A DNA stretch of 64,000 bases from Thunnus maccoyii (Eukaryota > Chordata > Actinopteri > Scombriformes > Scombridae). The translations under genes and the position numbers were made by a program. Position 1 is the first letter of the stretch. Each line of letters starts with the position of its first letter. Location of the stretch: contig NC_056535.1 of the NCBI RefSeq assembly GCF_910596095.1, positions 7,977,501-8,041,500 of the forward strand. Direction: 5' to 3'. Below the pieces are notes generated by a model. That model was not told the DNA's origin and searched no databases. It saw only the letters and a program-made list of their open reading frames with translations. This document shows, one piece after another, positions 1 through 28,520 of this stretch.

Positions 1-1124
1 TAATATATAGGATGTACAGTAAAGATCCTTGCGATTGATCATAAAGAATAAAATGGAATGATATTTAACATGACATAAAATGAAGGACTTAACAACTTTA
101 CAAACTAATTTATTAACCAATCAATTAATAGATCGTACTAATAATGACTTGATAATTAACTGGACAATAAACGCAGGGATTAACAAAAGACTGGGTGGCA
201 GAATTAATTTCTGTCAGAATTAATTAAGTTGCACGCGTGGTAACACCGCCTACACATTCAGGTGATGGGGGCTCTTGTTTTTTTTCCAACTTTTCTGAGA
301 AAGAGAAAATAATCTGCAAATTAAACATTGAATGAAATAATTATTGCAGATGTAGCAATCTATTTTTTAATTGCTCTAATTATCAATTCATTTCCGTAGT
401 AATTTATGAATTAATTATTTATTATGAATGTTATTTTCATCTATTCTTTCATGGATTTATTTATTCATTAATCATTTTCACTTTTTTGTCAAATTAAAAA
501 GTTTGATATTAACAGTGGTGAAAGAAGTATGGAGATATTTTAATGAAGTAAAAGTAGTAATACTACATTATAAAAATACTACATTACAAGTAAAGGCCTG
601 CATTTATAATAAGTGTTAGAAGCAAAATGTACAAAGTATAAAAAAAGGAAGTGGCTCCTGTAAAAATGTTATTCTATTATTATTATTATTATTATTGATG
701 CATTAACGTGTAAGCAGCATTTTAATGTTACAGCTGGTTGAGGTGGAGCTAATTTTAACTAGTTAATATACTATTTGGCAGTTCAGTCTGTAAATACATC
801 ATATTTTAGAAGTTGCTCGTGTTTTGTATGTAAAATTTTTCTTTTTTTCCCCTAACTTCCCTCTGAAATGTAGTGAGTAGAAGAATAATGTAACATAACA
901 CGAAAATTACGCAACTAAAATACCTCAAAATTGCACTGAAGTACAGTGCTTGAGTTAATACCTGATATAATTGTTGATGGATTCAGTTTTTCATTTGTAA
1001 AATCTTGTATCCATCCCTATTTTTATTGTTCAAAAAATTAAATATCAGTTTATGAGCATTTGCAAAGCCCTTGGATTACAGACGAAGTGACCAGTATTGC
1101 CTTTGAAAATACTGAATTTCCCAC
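1..1124. other. AT-rich stretch, presumed last grm6 intron
   Basis: No coding exon is seen here. The final grm6 exon should encode the seventh membrane helix and the cytoplasmic tail; no reverse-strand codons for that conserved helix occur in this stretch, so it must lie beyond the left edge. The DNA is strongly AT-rich and contains a short TTA/ATT trinucleotide run at about 676-697. The 63-codon open frame at 428-619 is low-complexity and not considered real. Confidence 0.6.
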
Positions 1125-10276
<9,152 letters not shown>

Positions 10277-12262
10277 GATGATGACCAACAGAGGTACTGA
10301 CAGCACCAGGCCACTCCCTCTACCTTTGACACCTGGAGAAAGTCAGAAAGGGGCTTTAAGGTCTGATTATCATCGCATCGTATTTTTGTATCATGTCCAT
10401 CATCGTTTTACAGAGATCAAGAAAACTGTCAAACTGCTGCCGTCCCTCAGTCCCCAGTACTCCCCTTAAGTTTCCACTTACTGTAGGAGCTTTAAAGTTA
10501 TATAAGCTTTACTTCCACAATGACCACATGACATTATAAGCTGTATTTTTGTTTGGTATATCACATCAATGAAGCCATATCAGAAATATTCAGAATCAGA
10601 GATATTTTTAATGCTTACATTACATGATATTTTAAATTCTAGATGTCTTTATACAAATTTCCCTGTGATTCTGCATAAAATATTTTGTATCATTGGCATC
10701 TTCAGTAGGATTTTGTATATATAGAAATTAACATGTAGAAGTTTCTGTAGTTTTTCTTTTATCTTTTAAAGGGTTCTGTGGGTTTGAGCATTACCTCTGT
10801 ACAATTTTCTTAAACTGCACCTGTAGTTCTGAAATAAACGTAAACATCTGTTTTGGTGCACTAGAGAGAAAAAAATAAGAAAATAAAAATATCATATTCT
10901 CTATATTATATTAAATTTCAATTATTTGTGTATATTATTTGAAGAGACTGTGTCTAAGGAGAAGATTTTCGACAGCACGGACAACGACAGAATGAATATT
11001 GGAAGCTTTTATCATGCAGAGCTGAGAGCCCATGATGGAAAACACTATAAATTTTGCAGAACAGAAAACATCAACTGAACCATTGCAGCATTTCATGCTC
11101 CAAAAGCTGGAGCAGGTTAATTATATCTGCATGAGGATCATGGACAAAATCCACTGTCATCATTCACACTAAAGCAGAATCATATCCAATGGAATGTAAA
11201 AATTAAATTGCTGAAAGCGCAAATTTATTTAAAAGTTTCCCAGCAGAATTTGGGCACTAGAAAAATATTTGAGTGTTTATGAACTAACTTGAAATTGTTG
11301 AAATCTTAAATCAAAATGTATAAATGTAACATGAATTAGACATACATATTGACAATTTGCATGCTTACAGATTTACTTTCTTTTAAATTGCAATCCATTA
11401 TTTATGATGCTGCATCTTTCTGTTTTTCTGTACCGCACTTGTGAAGTTGAGTTCATGGAAATCAGTTGAAAAGATTCTCAAAATCAATAAGACCCAAATG
11501 TGAATCAAAGCTGTATAATGCAGCACAACTTTTGCAGGTTGACAATTTTCCTCTTATTCCAGTCAACTTGCAAGTAGAAAAAAAAATCATATAAAGGCAC
11601 TTCTTACCTGCCCATTCTTCATTGAACAGTCTTGATTTTATCCATTACATGAGCTCTTCCAAACAGGCCTCCATCCATGGTGATTATATCTAGAGACAAG
11701 GCTCTCCTCTCCTCAACAAAAGTAAATCCTCTATCATCTCAGCCTGTGTGCACTCTCAAAAATAACTATAACCAGACTAAAAACAATGGTCTAAAAAACA
11801 AGTAGTTGTGATTTCTAAAAAAACAAAATGAAACACTGACTTTTGAGGCTTTAGGGTGTAGTATCATGGCAGAATGAGGGAAAAGTGGAAAAAAAGCGCA
11901 ATATTACAGCAGTGAGATTCTACAAATCACTGCCAAATCCCTTAAAAGCTCTCTCTGTCTCTCGTTCTTTTCCCTCTGTGTGCATCTCTGTCCAGGCACT
12001 CCCCCCTCCTCACTCTCTCCCTCTCTTTCTCTCTGTTGAACCCTCTCCTCGCTCGCTCTCTCAGTGCACTAATGGCCACAGATTGGGATTATCATGCAGG
12101 CGTCTGTGAAGAAAGCACTAGGTGGACTAGCCCATATATTTTTTTTTTCATACAGCTGAACCAAATGCAGAACCCTCCCCCCCACCAGTATGATGGAACT
12201 CTGTCACTTTGAGAGATTAGATGAGCAGCGATTTGATTCATACTCTCACATACTAACATGTC

Positions 12263-12307
<45 letters not shown>

Positions 12308-14008
12308 CGCACGCACACACACACACACACACACTCCCTCTCTCTCTCTATCTCTAACACACCTGTCAACACTGGCACAATGGTAGAGAATATCAGTGCA
12401 GAAAAAAAGGTTTCTGCACCACAGAATGCAGCTGGATTAGATTTATTATTGATTTGAGTTGACGCTGTGGGAAAAGCAGCCCCCAGATCACTTTGCAGTT
12501 CATCACCTGTCAATTACAAGCTTGAAAATATTATCACTACTGCCGCCTACTGTACCAATACATACATCTCAAAGAGTGCTTCCAGGATTGAGACCCCCAC
12601 CATCTGGTTTTACAAAGGAAATGAAGCACACGACACATGATTTCCCACAAGTTAAACTCTCACCTTTATAAAGATTAAAAGTATCAGGAGGGCAAGGTGT
12701 GCTAAATTTTAAAAAATATGTTTGGTCTTTCATTTTCTGTGCCGTTTGTGTTGGGCTTAACCCATAATTGGAGCCTGTGTGGCACTCAGCTGAAGAAGAC
12801 ATTGTTCATCCTGACCAACGTCCCTTTGAAATCAGCCAAAGATAAGTTTGGCCTGTTATTAGCAACGGTGTTGTTTGGTGCCTTGTATGCCAGGGACTTA
12901 AAATCAACAATAGATGGCAGGTAGATACTCCAATATCTTATAACCATGACCGTCTTGTAGGTGGTCATCTGATTAGTGAGGGAGTCCTCACTTTAAAAGA
13001 TATTGTTGGACAAGATGGTCTGCTTACTTTCCAATTTAATTCCTCCTTTTTTTTCTACTTACTATTACGCACTGCACTACATGCTTATGGAAAATCCTTA
13101 AGTAAACTGCTAGAGGAATAAACTCAAGGCTTTACAAATTTATGTTAGAATATAAGCAATTGGCACTTCCTTTAAATACTTTATGGTAGCAAGACTTATC
13201 TGCCTTTAAAATAAACCTTAGCAGTCAAATGGCACTCTTTCATCTAGGAACTCCGATGTCAAATGATCCATTATAAATTCAAAATAAGTAATACATTTGC
13301 TCATTTTGCTCTAATGGCATGCCAGGAACTTTTATACATATGGTGACTTCATTCACTAGCTGCCTCAAGTGCTTTTACTAGATTGCACCAATTTGTAATT
13401 ATCACTATCACAAAAGCAATTGTGGTTAATCGGCCTCATGTCAGCAAAAGAGATGATATCTGTATGGAAACTGCCACACATTATCCAAGTGAGAGTGGTT
13501 GCTTTCATTTTTGGGTGTAGTATTTCTAGAAGGCTCTGCAGCAAAAATTCATGGTGCTAAAATCTCCAACTGCGCACACTTAATGTAAGTTTATTTTGTA
13601 CTTTTTTTCTTGTTTTGTTTTTTCCACCTGCCATGTACTGTGTGTATACTAAAATATATGTTTGCATGTATTGATTTGCAGTTCTGCTACTCCCCTTCGC
13701 AAGTTGTGAACAAACATTGCAAGTGGACATTATGTATGGAAGGATGCATCATTGGTGTGACTCTAGTGAACCAAAAAAAGGCATGCTATTGACCCATGTT
13801 CTGTTTACAATAAAAACACATAAAAAAATCCAAATGACTTGTTTTTCCTTTACTTTTAATTCCAAGTTAACACATTCAATGACATATTAGAAAAACAGAT
13901 TTGCCTCTTGCCCATGACATCAGGCAAGCCTGCACAGTCAACCCAAGACAATGAAGGTCTACTGATTTACTAGTACCTGTGTAATACATGACACCTTTTT
14001 GTTAAAAA
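10277..14008. other. Intergenic: grm6 5' region and comt 3' flank
   Basis: I see no coding exon. A possible acceptor (tttctccag at about 10324-10332 on the minus strand) lies just upstream of the grm6 start codon, suggesting a separate 5' non-coding exon, not located. A CT-rich tract lies at about 11995-12060. The comt 3' UTR presumably occupies the region just below 14009, with possible poly(A) signals at 13855-13860 (ATTAAA) and 13590-13595 (AATAAA) on the minus strand. The rest is AT-rich without recognisable structure. Confidence 0.45.
12265..12333. repeat. (CA)n microsatellite
   Basis: CA dinucleotide run interrupted by a few GCACACGC variants, followed by a short CT run. It lies between grm6 and comt. 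The antisense 86-codon open frame covering it is a repeat artefact. Confidence 0.95.
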
Positions 14009-17000
14009 CTACCCTAAGAATACAGACTTCTCCAAGCCATCCTCCACTTTGGTGTACTCCAGGTGAGATTTGAAGTACTGGCTCTCATATTGCGGGCTGC
14101 TACGGATGTACTCCAGGTACTCAGGAGCTCCAGGGCAGATGACGTTGTCAGCCAGCAGGATGCTCCCTTTCCTGAGGAGGCCACACTCCTGATGACAAAG
14201 CAAAGTGGGTGTCAAAAAGAGTTTATATTTGATAAGTATAACATGAGCATAAAAAACTTGCCTCTATCAACTTTGTGTCGGGAAGGTAGCGATCCTTCCA
14301 GTGATCCAGGAAAACCAAATCAAATGTTTTCACTCCAAACTGCTCCTTCATTTTTGGGATCAAGTCACCAGAAGATCCTTCAACTAACTGCACCTGGAAG
14401 AAAGAGATGCACTGACCTGACCTGTGCACATTGATTCATTTGTCTTTTCAGTTCATTTAAAGACAGCAGGGTTTACCTTGTCCTCTAGGCCTGCCCAAGA
14501 AATGACTTGACGAGCAATAGCAGCAAAGTCTGGGTTAAATTCAAGTGTGATGAGCTTGGCATGAGGGGGAAGCAGGCTGGCGATCCGCACCGTGGAGTAG
14601 CCACAGTAGGTTCCCAGCTCCAACACAGTGGCTGGGTTTATCTCAGACACCACTGAGTCAAGAATGCAGCCTGTGGCAAACAACATGGATATAAAAAAAC
14701 AGAAAAAGGTGATATTAAAACATCTAACTGGGTCAAGTGAGGTAAGGATTTTACACCTGAATGCACACAGTCATATCACAGACTTAATCAGTACCTTTCT
14801 CATCCCCCACATTCATGGCCCACTCCTTATGTCTGCAGAACTGATCGATGGCTTGGACCACGCTGCGAGGGTCTCCTCTAGTGGCGTTCTTCTGTACTGC
14901 ACCCAGGAGCCGCTGAAGAGAGGAGTTGGGGGGGAAATAACACTTGGCAATAAGGTTATTTTATTAAAGGCCATTAAGGTGTCACTTAACTGTCGCCCCA
15001 GATACATAAGTTAAATGGTTAAATGGTAAAAGAAGCTCCTTACAGGACAGGATTCATTGGAAATGTTTCAGCCCAGAGTAGTCTTCCTCAGGCAAATACA
15101 TGAAACTTTCAACAAAGCTGAAATGTTTTAACATAAAGATAACACGCATCAGGATGGCTGACAGAATGGACTTTCTTAACAGCTAATATACTTTCACTCT
15201 TTTATCATCAGATGGACTTTTGTATGTATCAAATCTCTCTTATGTATGTACATACAGTATATTTAGATTTTTGGGGGGATTTTAATTGAATTTTTCTGCC
15301 TCATTCTCCTGCTTTCAGTGTCGTTTATGACCTTTTATTGTCTTTACTTTCCTAACTCTGGAAAAGGGTCTATGGTCTATCAATAAACTATCATTATTAT
15401 TATTTATTTTACTGTTATTCATTTTATCATTATTATATGATGTTATAAACCTTCTCCTTCCCTTGAATGAGAAAGTGTGTCCAAACCTTTGCCTGATTGA
15501 ACCTCTTCTCTTTGTGGGCTTTATGGGCACATACAGACTAGACTTGACTGACTCCTTCACTCTCTTAGTAGTTTTGTTACACTTGTTATGATGGGAACAC
15601 TTGCATCTGATTGGTTTGTGTACATAGAGTTTGTTGTCCTCAGCAAGTGTCCAGCATACTGTCAAACTTCAACATGAGCAGAGGATAAAGTTAACAGAAC
15701 ACAGTATACTGTACATTATTGGGTTCCTAACTGTAGGAAGCCCTGTCTACAGATTTAAGTGAAATGTTATAACTATAGAAGGTTATGGTTCATACATTTT
15801 TTGTTATTATCTGTTAATTGACGATGGCACATTTCTGACACGATCAAAAGACAATGGGGCCTGTGCTTTGGGTTTTTTATTAGGTTTTTTGTGTTTGTTT
15901 TGTTTTGTTTTGCTTTAATTAGGGACAGATGAAGAAGAATCAGCCCTGATTAATTAACACAAAGAAACAGAGGAAAAAACACTTTTCAGTAGACAATAAA
16001 CAAGCATGAATGGACATGTTTGTATATCCATGTACTATTCACTGTTTACTTTTTGGTGTATGGGTGTATGCATGTGTTACATGCTGGGGTTGATGTAATT
16101 ATAAAATACTTTTTATCTTTTCATGATTGTAATATTGGATCTTTTTATTAGTTATTTGTTATTTGCTCAATTTCTGACACATGCAAAAATTTTCTTTGGT
16201 ACGATTATGTCTTGTAAAACTTGCTATTTCGGGAGTCACTATTAATGCAACAAATGCAGGCAGGACCTGTTGTCATAGCAGGAAAAGCGCAGGTGCAACT
16301 AATAACATTAACGATGGTTCTGTTACAGTCAAGGGCCCCACTGAGCCAGCTTGCACAAAAGTAGGGCAGTGGGACATCTAAATGGGATGCAGTTGTTATT
16401 GTGGTATTAGTTACACCTGCGAAGGGCCTTTTGTTTCATGTTAAATCCACTCCTGAACTGCACCTGTCTTGTTTTCTTAAACACCAAGAGAGCCTGGATA
16501 AAAACAAAGGTCTGTCTGAGTTTTTACACCACTCTGTGAAAATTATTTTTTTTCCTTTTCCAATAAAAGTGCAATTTTACTTGGTCACATTATCACATTC
16601 ATGTGTTGAAAAAATATCATTAATCAGGATTTAGCCATGCTAGCGGTGCGGTTCTACAGATGACAACGTCTGTCTGTTGGTCAGTCAGTCGGTCGACATC
16701 GGTCCACCACTTTGTTTCAGACTGAAATATCTCAACAACTATCAGATGGAGTGCCATGATTCTTCCACAGACATTTATGGTCTTCAGAGGATAAATCCAA
16801 ATGACTTTTACGTCTCCCTGATCTTTCCCCTGGCGCCACCATAAGGTTGACATTTGTGGTTTTAAATGAAATATCACCACAACTATTGGATGGATTGTTA
16901 TAAAATATCCATCCTTTTGCTCCTCAGGATGATATGCAATAACAGTGGTGATCCCATCATCAGGTCAAAATTTGAATTTGTCCAATACTTCGGTTTATGA

Positions 17001-17197
17001 CCAAATACATGCAATCGACACCATACCTGTGGACGTGTAGACTGGGTCAGCGTGTCCAGCATCCGCTCCACTATGACATCATGCCAAATCAGAGCCAGTC
17101 CAGCATGATACTGCACAGCGGTGGGGATCACCCATCTGTACAGAACATACAGGAGAGCTGCTCCACCGGTGCAACTGTAAAAAAGAGTCAACCACAT
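14009..17197 (-). CDS. comt: Catechol O-methyltransferase, membrane-anchored form
   Basis: Transfers methyl from S-adenosylmethionine to a catechol hydroxyl, inactivating dopamine, noradrenaline and catechol oestrogens; Mg2+-dependent. Coding exons: 17197-17027, 14912-14795, 14670-14477, 14393-14262, 14188-14009. Phases close to 264 residues (human membrane form 271). Residues about 9-30 form a membrane anchor, matching the MB-COMT layout. The SAM-binding block reads [32 protein letters not shown] carries the catalytic Asp and Lys; [15 protein letters not shown] carries the metal-binding Asp-Asn pair; [14 protein letters not shown] carries the late Glu. [13 protein letters not shown] is diagnostic of COMT rather than the paralogue TOMT. 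The fourth intron uses a GC donor. Whether this is teleost paralogue a or b is not resolved. Confidence 0.94.
16624..16990 (+). repeat. LINE-like interspersed repeat fragment in comt intron 1
   Basis: It contains AACTATTGGATGGATTGTTA and the related upstream block CAACAACTATCAGATGGAG, reverse-orientation counterparts of the repeat at 5181-5500. Two diverged units are again present, about 150 bp apart. No coding capacity. Family unidentified; the strand only marks inversion relative to the other copy. Confidence 0.45.
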
Positions 17198-19079
17198 CCT
17201 ACAAACAAGAAAGAGAGGGCATAAACATTAATTCAACATGGTTAGATGGTTCTGGTTAGAGGCTGGGATAAATGAACCAGAAAAAACGGACACACAATGC
17301 AATAAAAACACATCTGCATGAGGTGAATGAAAGCTCTCATATCTACCCTCACTCTTCCTCTCTCTTTGTGTTGGACTAATGAGATGGGTGTTTACTATTC
17401 AGTGTACCACTTCTGATTTCATTATCTGCTGCTGCTGCTGCTGCCAGGTCCAAGCTGCACACTCACACAATCTCAATGTGATGATATCACTGTGGGATAT
17501 CATTTAATATCAACTGCAATAAGCACACAACACAGCGCTTTTTGTGTAGTTTCTTGAGCACAGATGAATTAGAGAAGAACAGAGCGAAAAGGAGGAGAAC
17601 AGCACAGCCAGAATCCTGAACAAGGACTCTTGTGGGAAAGCAGTGATGCTGGAAACGGATTCACCTTGCAGTAATAATGCAACTGTGAAAGACCAATGGT
17701 AGTTGAGGTAATTCCTTTTGATTTGGAGTTTGAGTTGCATGGCAACTGGCTGGGGGTTAAGAGCTGTGTCACAAAAGGCAGAGCACTGGGACTTTAACCT
17801 TTACTTTGGCTTCCTCCTAGCATATACATAACCAAGAGGCCCAGAAAGAGAAACGCAGAGTATTCCTTGCAGGGCTTCCTGGCACACACACATACATCTT
17901 TAATCACCTCCAAATGTAGAAATGATTGAAGGGATGTGTAGGGACACTTGAAGGAAATACACAATTGCATAATACAAAGTTACATCCTGTGCATACAAAC
18001 CAAATTCACTCTCTGTGCAAATAACATCAAAGGCTCTCAAATAAAAGAATAGGAAGGAGAACAAGAATATGCAGGTTATTTAAAATCCCCAAAACTTGTT
18101 CATTATTGAAGATATAACAAATCATTAGTTTTGAAAATGTCATGACTGAAGAGTATCACAGCAATGTCAGTTTTTTTGTTACTAAATCTAACATTTGGTG
18201 GGTCTCCACAATATTTCATTGTAGTAAGAGTGCACAAACAGTACAGTCCAAAGCGAAATTAAAACCAGATGGAGTCTTGTTCTCCCTTGAGCAACACAGG
18301 GGCAAACACTTGTTAGGCACAAAAAACCCTCCTGCATTTTTAAAGGGTCTCTCATTAAAATCTAATAGAAAATCAGACTTACATGTGTAGGCAGGCAGCG
18401 CTCCCTGTCCTCTTCTCACCTCTCTCTCCTCGCTGCTAGAGGAAAACTGACTTTCCCAACATCCGGACATATGCCTGCGTTTACATGAGACTAACTCCTC
18501 CCTCCGCTTCCTGCCATCCCCCTCTCTCTCTGGACTCTGTGAGAGTGCAAGGAATGCACAACAGACCAAATCTAACTTACATGCTTGACATTTACTGATT
18601 TACTAGGGCTCATTTTGAGTGCTGTTGCGACAAACACTATTTATTATTTCTAGATGTTAAAACCGATATTTAGCAAATGCTGAAGACCTCATTTTTTATT
18701 TTGATTACATTTTCACCCTCTTGTCATGTCACAACGGCTGCCTCAGTGTGATTATTTGTTACTCATTCTGTCCCTCCATTCTGCCGCTGCTCACTTTCCC
18801 CATTTAATCCTTAAATCAACCTGTCCTGCCTCAGCGTCTGTCTTCGGATCTGTGTATACACACCACGTGACAAAAGTGTCTTAAATAATCCGAAAATTGC
18901 TGAGCCCTTTTCCTTGTTGATTCATCCAGGTAATTCTTCAGATTGACATTTCTGAGATGGAGTGCTGTCAGAAAAAAATCCAGTTTTGCAGCAACTTGTA
19001 CTGTGTTTCTTCAAGGTGTGGTCTTTTCATTACCTGTCTTAGAAATAACTACTGAAGAGTAAGAGTAATTTTATATCAA
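17198..19079. other. Intergenic: comt 5' region and srpk3 3' flank
   Basis: No coding exon is seen. On the minus strand a G-rich, purine-rich block at about 18600-18413 ends in GAGAGAGAG followed by a good donor GTGAGAAG; this could be a non-coding first exon of comt, but there is no independent support. A CTG trinucleotide run of five units lies near 17430. Nothing else is recognisable. Confidence 0.35.
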
Positions 19080-19085
19080 TTTATT
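19080..19085 (-). terminator. Candidate srpk3 poly(A) signal
   Basis: The minus strand reads AATAAA here, about 310 bases past the srpk3 stop codon at 19393-19395. Position and sequence fit a cleavage/polyadenylation signal; untested. Confidence 0.5.
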
Positions 19086-19392
19086 GAAACTCAAGAACCT
19101 TGTGATCATGTTAGAAAGCATGTTCCCTGTAAGACAAAACTTCTTGGTTATTGCTGTGCCTGAATTAGATATGACTGCCATTAAAATACTAAAAAAACAA
19201 ACAACCCGGCTGGGTAAAGGCTCTTACTCAGGCTAGTAAATATTCATGAAAGCTGTGCTCATGATGCCAGCACCACACCACTACTGTATATCCCACAGTT
19301 GACCAGGTCCACTGTCATATCCAATGTGTCCAAGGCTGCTCCTGAACTGAGAGCTAGTCCACTGATGTCTGAACAAGACAGAGCCTGTGTGT

Positions 19393-25930
<6,538 letters not shown>

Positions 25931-26249
25931 CTGCAACAGAAAGAAATGTGCATGCTTTCAAAAATAGAGTTCTTGAATCACGCTTAAATCTCTGAAACAA
26001 GAGTTCACTGTTTGTCTCTGGCAGTAACAGAGCAGTATAGTAATGGAGATGTAACAGAGAGTTTCTTAAACTACTGCAATTAACAGCTACACAACCAGAT
26101 ATCCCTAAACAGAGACAGGATTACACAACTACGAACACTAACACACTGCTGGCAAAGTTGCTAAACATAATGTAATGAGAATATATTCATGTAATCAGAT
26201 ATCTTGATGTGGCTTATCTATCAGTGTCTATTTACCAGTAACAGTATTA

Positions 26250-26927
26250 ATTCAAGCTGCAAGCAGCGTTGGCCGGGACCTCGCACTCTGGCCCGTCGGG
26301 ATCAGATCATTTTGCCTTTTAAAAATATATTTCTCACGAATGTGGTGTGCTTTTATTTTGAAAGTTTGATTGACATGTATACTGTCAGGTGTGTAGAGAC
26401 AATAAGTAACTGCAGCAGGACACAGAAAAATATTCATATATTGGAATAGAGAGTGTGAGCGAACCCACACCTTTTTGAACATTTACTGCTTCCACATAGT
26501 TTTAGATACAGACTTCACAGACTTTGACCTACAAATCTTGAATTTACATGTTTGTTCTGTCTTTTACTGTTTTTGAGATATTAGAGTCTGAGTTTTAAAG
26601 TCTTTTCTTGCTCCTCTTGTGATTTTATAATCAGTGTCAATCGCAGAATGTTTCACAGCACTGAGGGAGTGACATCACCAGGACAATTTGGAGAGGAGGA
26701 TTTTAGAGTACCCTTCTTGTGAAATCCCCTCATTAAGAGAGAGACCGTCCTCCCCCTCAGTACACACAGCCCCATCTACACACCAAACTGTAATAAGCAT
26801 ATTCAGCTCTATTTTCTAATTTGGTGAGTTTTTGAGCATATTTAGGGGGTCAAATCTCGCAATAATAGAGAAACAAATACACGAAATACAATAGCGCATT
26901 TGCACCTTCAGTGCTCAGGCCCTAATA
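26250..26927. repeat. Teleost interspersed repeat, class unresolved
   Basis: It begins TTCAAGCTGCAAGCAGCG and ends near CACCTTCAGTGCTCAGGCCC. I recall this start and end pair from repeated sequences in many fish genomes, but cannot assign a superfamily. Short open frames across it are not gene-like. Confidence 0.45.
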
Positions 26928-27027
26928 AAGAAAGACACAAACAAACAAACAAACAATCAAACACATGAAAAACAATAGAGTCCTCACCCTTAAGCGAAGA
27001 CTACTGTTTTACAGTAGTCCTCTGTCT

Positions 27028-27063
27028 TAAGAAAGAAAGAAAAAGAAAGAAAGAAAGACAGAG

Positions 27064-27106
<43 letters not shown>

Positions 27107-27329
27107 AAAAGAAAGAGAGAAAGAAAGAGAGAAAGAAAGAAAGAAAGAAAGAAAAAAGAAAGAAAGAAAGAAAGGAGGAAAGAAAGAAAAAGAGAGAAAG
27201 AAAGAAAGAAAAAGAAAGAGAGAAAGAAAGAAAGGAGGAAAGAAAGAAAAAGAGAGAAAGAAAGAAAGAAAGAAAAAGAAAGAGAGAAAGAAAGAGAGAA
27301 AGAAAGAAAGGAGGAAAGAGAAAGACAAA
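27028..27329. repeat. (GAAA)n purine tract
   Basis: About 300 bp of GAAA, GAGA and GGAGGAAA units with all purines on the plus strand and only one interruption by pyrimidine near each end. The antisense frames rich in Phe, Ser and Leu are artefacts. It lies upstream of the recognised srpk3 exons. Confidence 0.95.
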
Positions 27330-27479
27330 AAACACACGAAAAACAATAGGGTCATACCTTACTGGTTGGACATTCATGCACACAGGAAAAGGAGTCTGAT
27401 GCTCGGGTTCGCGCGTACAAGCGTTAGCGGAGGGACCATATTTGGTGTGAATCATAGACATATAGACATAGGTCTGAGT

Positions 27480-27757
27480 ACGACCCATGTATGTATAAAG
27501 AGATCTGGATACAGCGTCAGAGGCGGGGCCCGTTCATTCCTATGAAAGTTGTTCAAACCGCTCTCAAACCTCCGTCAGGCAGCGGGACGGCTGAGGGGGC
27601 GTGTCATCCCGCCGCCCGACTCTAAAGCGCAGACTCTGGCTCCAAATGACGTCACGCAAGCAAGATGGCAGCTTCCGGAAAGGAGATGTCTTGGCTTCAC
27701 TTTTGCATAGCGGTAGGAAGTGGCGGCGCGTTGTCCATATTTATATACAGTCAATGG
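27480..27757. mobile_element. Probable MITE
   Basis: The left end reads CGACCCATGTATGTATAAAG and the right end, in reverse, CGGCCATTGACTGTATATAA, an imperfect inverted pair. The inner sequence TCCATATTTATATACAGTC resembles a dispersed fish repeat I recall. It has no coding capacity. Boundaries are approximate. Confidence 0.5.
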
Positions 27758-28520
27758 CCGGGACACACATATCGGCGCCCATGATTAAAACAACTACACA
27801 GCCCGCTGCTGCGGCGCTCTCGCCTATTTTTTTCCGCTTGATACGCGGTTCTCAGCGAAAATAGACAGTGAAAATGATCTGTTGATGTTTGTATTTACAT
27901 CATACCAGCAACATTACACCTTTCACTATAGTTTCAAAGTCTGTATCTGTAGAATATGTCACAGACATGAAGTGTCACCACTGCGGGTCAACCTGCGAGG
28001 TGTACGCCGGGGCAGGGAGCCTCCCTGGAGGGGAACTCCAGCGCGGAGGGTCGGTGACACACGGAGCTTCACCTCTCCTGGGAGTGGAGCCTCACTATCA
28101 AGAAAGACTGGAAAGACTGATTTCCCCCTCGCCATCCTCCATCATTATCTCTCTCTGCTTTGTCCCTCTTTTTTTCTTTTTCTTCCGGCCTTTTTGCTCG
28201 CTTTCTGTGATATTAGTTCAAACCGGGACTCCCGCCTGCCGTTTTAACTGCTTGCAGACGGAGATTAGGTGTTGTTATTTTCCATATCTGTTGTCATTTA
28301 GTTTGGAGGTTTGTTTGTCGGAGTGTGTTTGGCTCGTTTGGGGAACTTGGTGATCTCTGAAGGGATTTTCTTCACTTGCAGCTGTGACAGCGGGGGTTTA
28401 ACTGGCGGAAATAATCAATATAATCGATTAAAAAAAACCCTGTCCTGTGTGAGGACTGAAGTATCCCCAACCAACCCCACCATGCCCGTCAGAAAGAAAG
28501 CCACACATATTATTATTTGA
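27758..28520. promoter_or_regulatory. CpG-rich block, possible promoter
   Basis: This stretch is clearly richer in CpG than its surroundings (for example CTGCTGCGGCGCTCTCGCC and GTACGCCGGGGCAGG). It lies about 2 kb upstream of the first recognised srpk3 exon and would fit a promoter or 5' non-coding exon of that minus-strand gene, or a plus-strand transcript. Two overlapping plus frames of 121 and 154 codons cover it; neither resembles a family I know. Confidence 0.35.

Noticed and set aside
1..1124. Search for the final grm6 exon
   Set aside because: No sequence encoding the conserved seventh membrane helix or tail is present on the minus strand, so the gene is called partial.
10277..10306. 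Ten-residue N-terminal extension of grm6
   Set aside because: It would begin at GTG, not ATG; the ATG at 10276 is preferred and is followed by a plausible signal peptide.
15315..15665. 116-codon minus frame in comt intron 1
   Set aside because: Basic and Asn-rich low-complexity sequence from AT-rich DNA, no flanking splice logic, and it would disrupt COMT.
25931..25936. Two extra residues in front of the first srpk3 exon
   Set aside because: They would begin at TTG and overlap a clear splice acceptor (ttctgttgcag); the exon starts at 25930.
27027..27488. Open frames of 121 and 153 codons on the minus strand rich in Phe/Ser/Leu
   Set aside because: They are translations of the (GAAA)n tract; no start context, splice sites or family resemblance.
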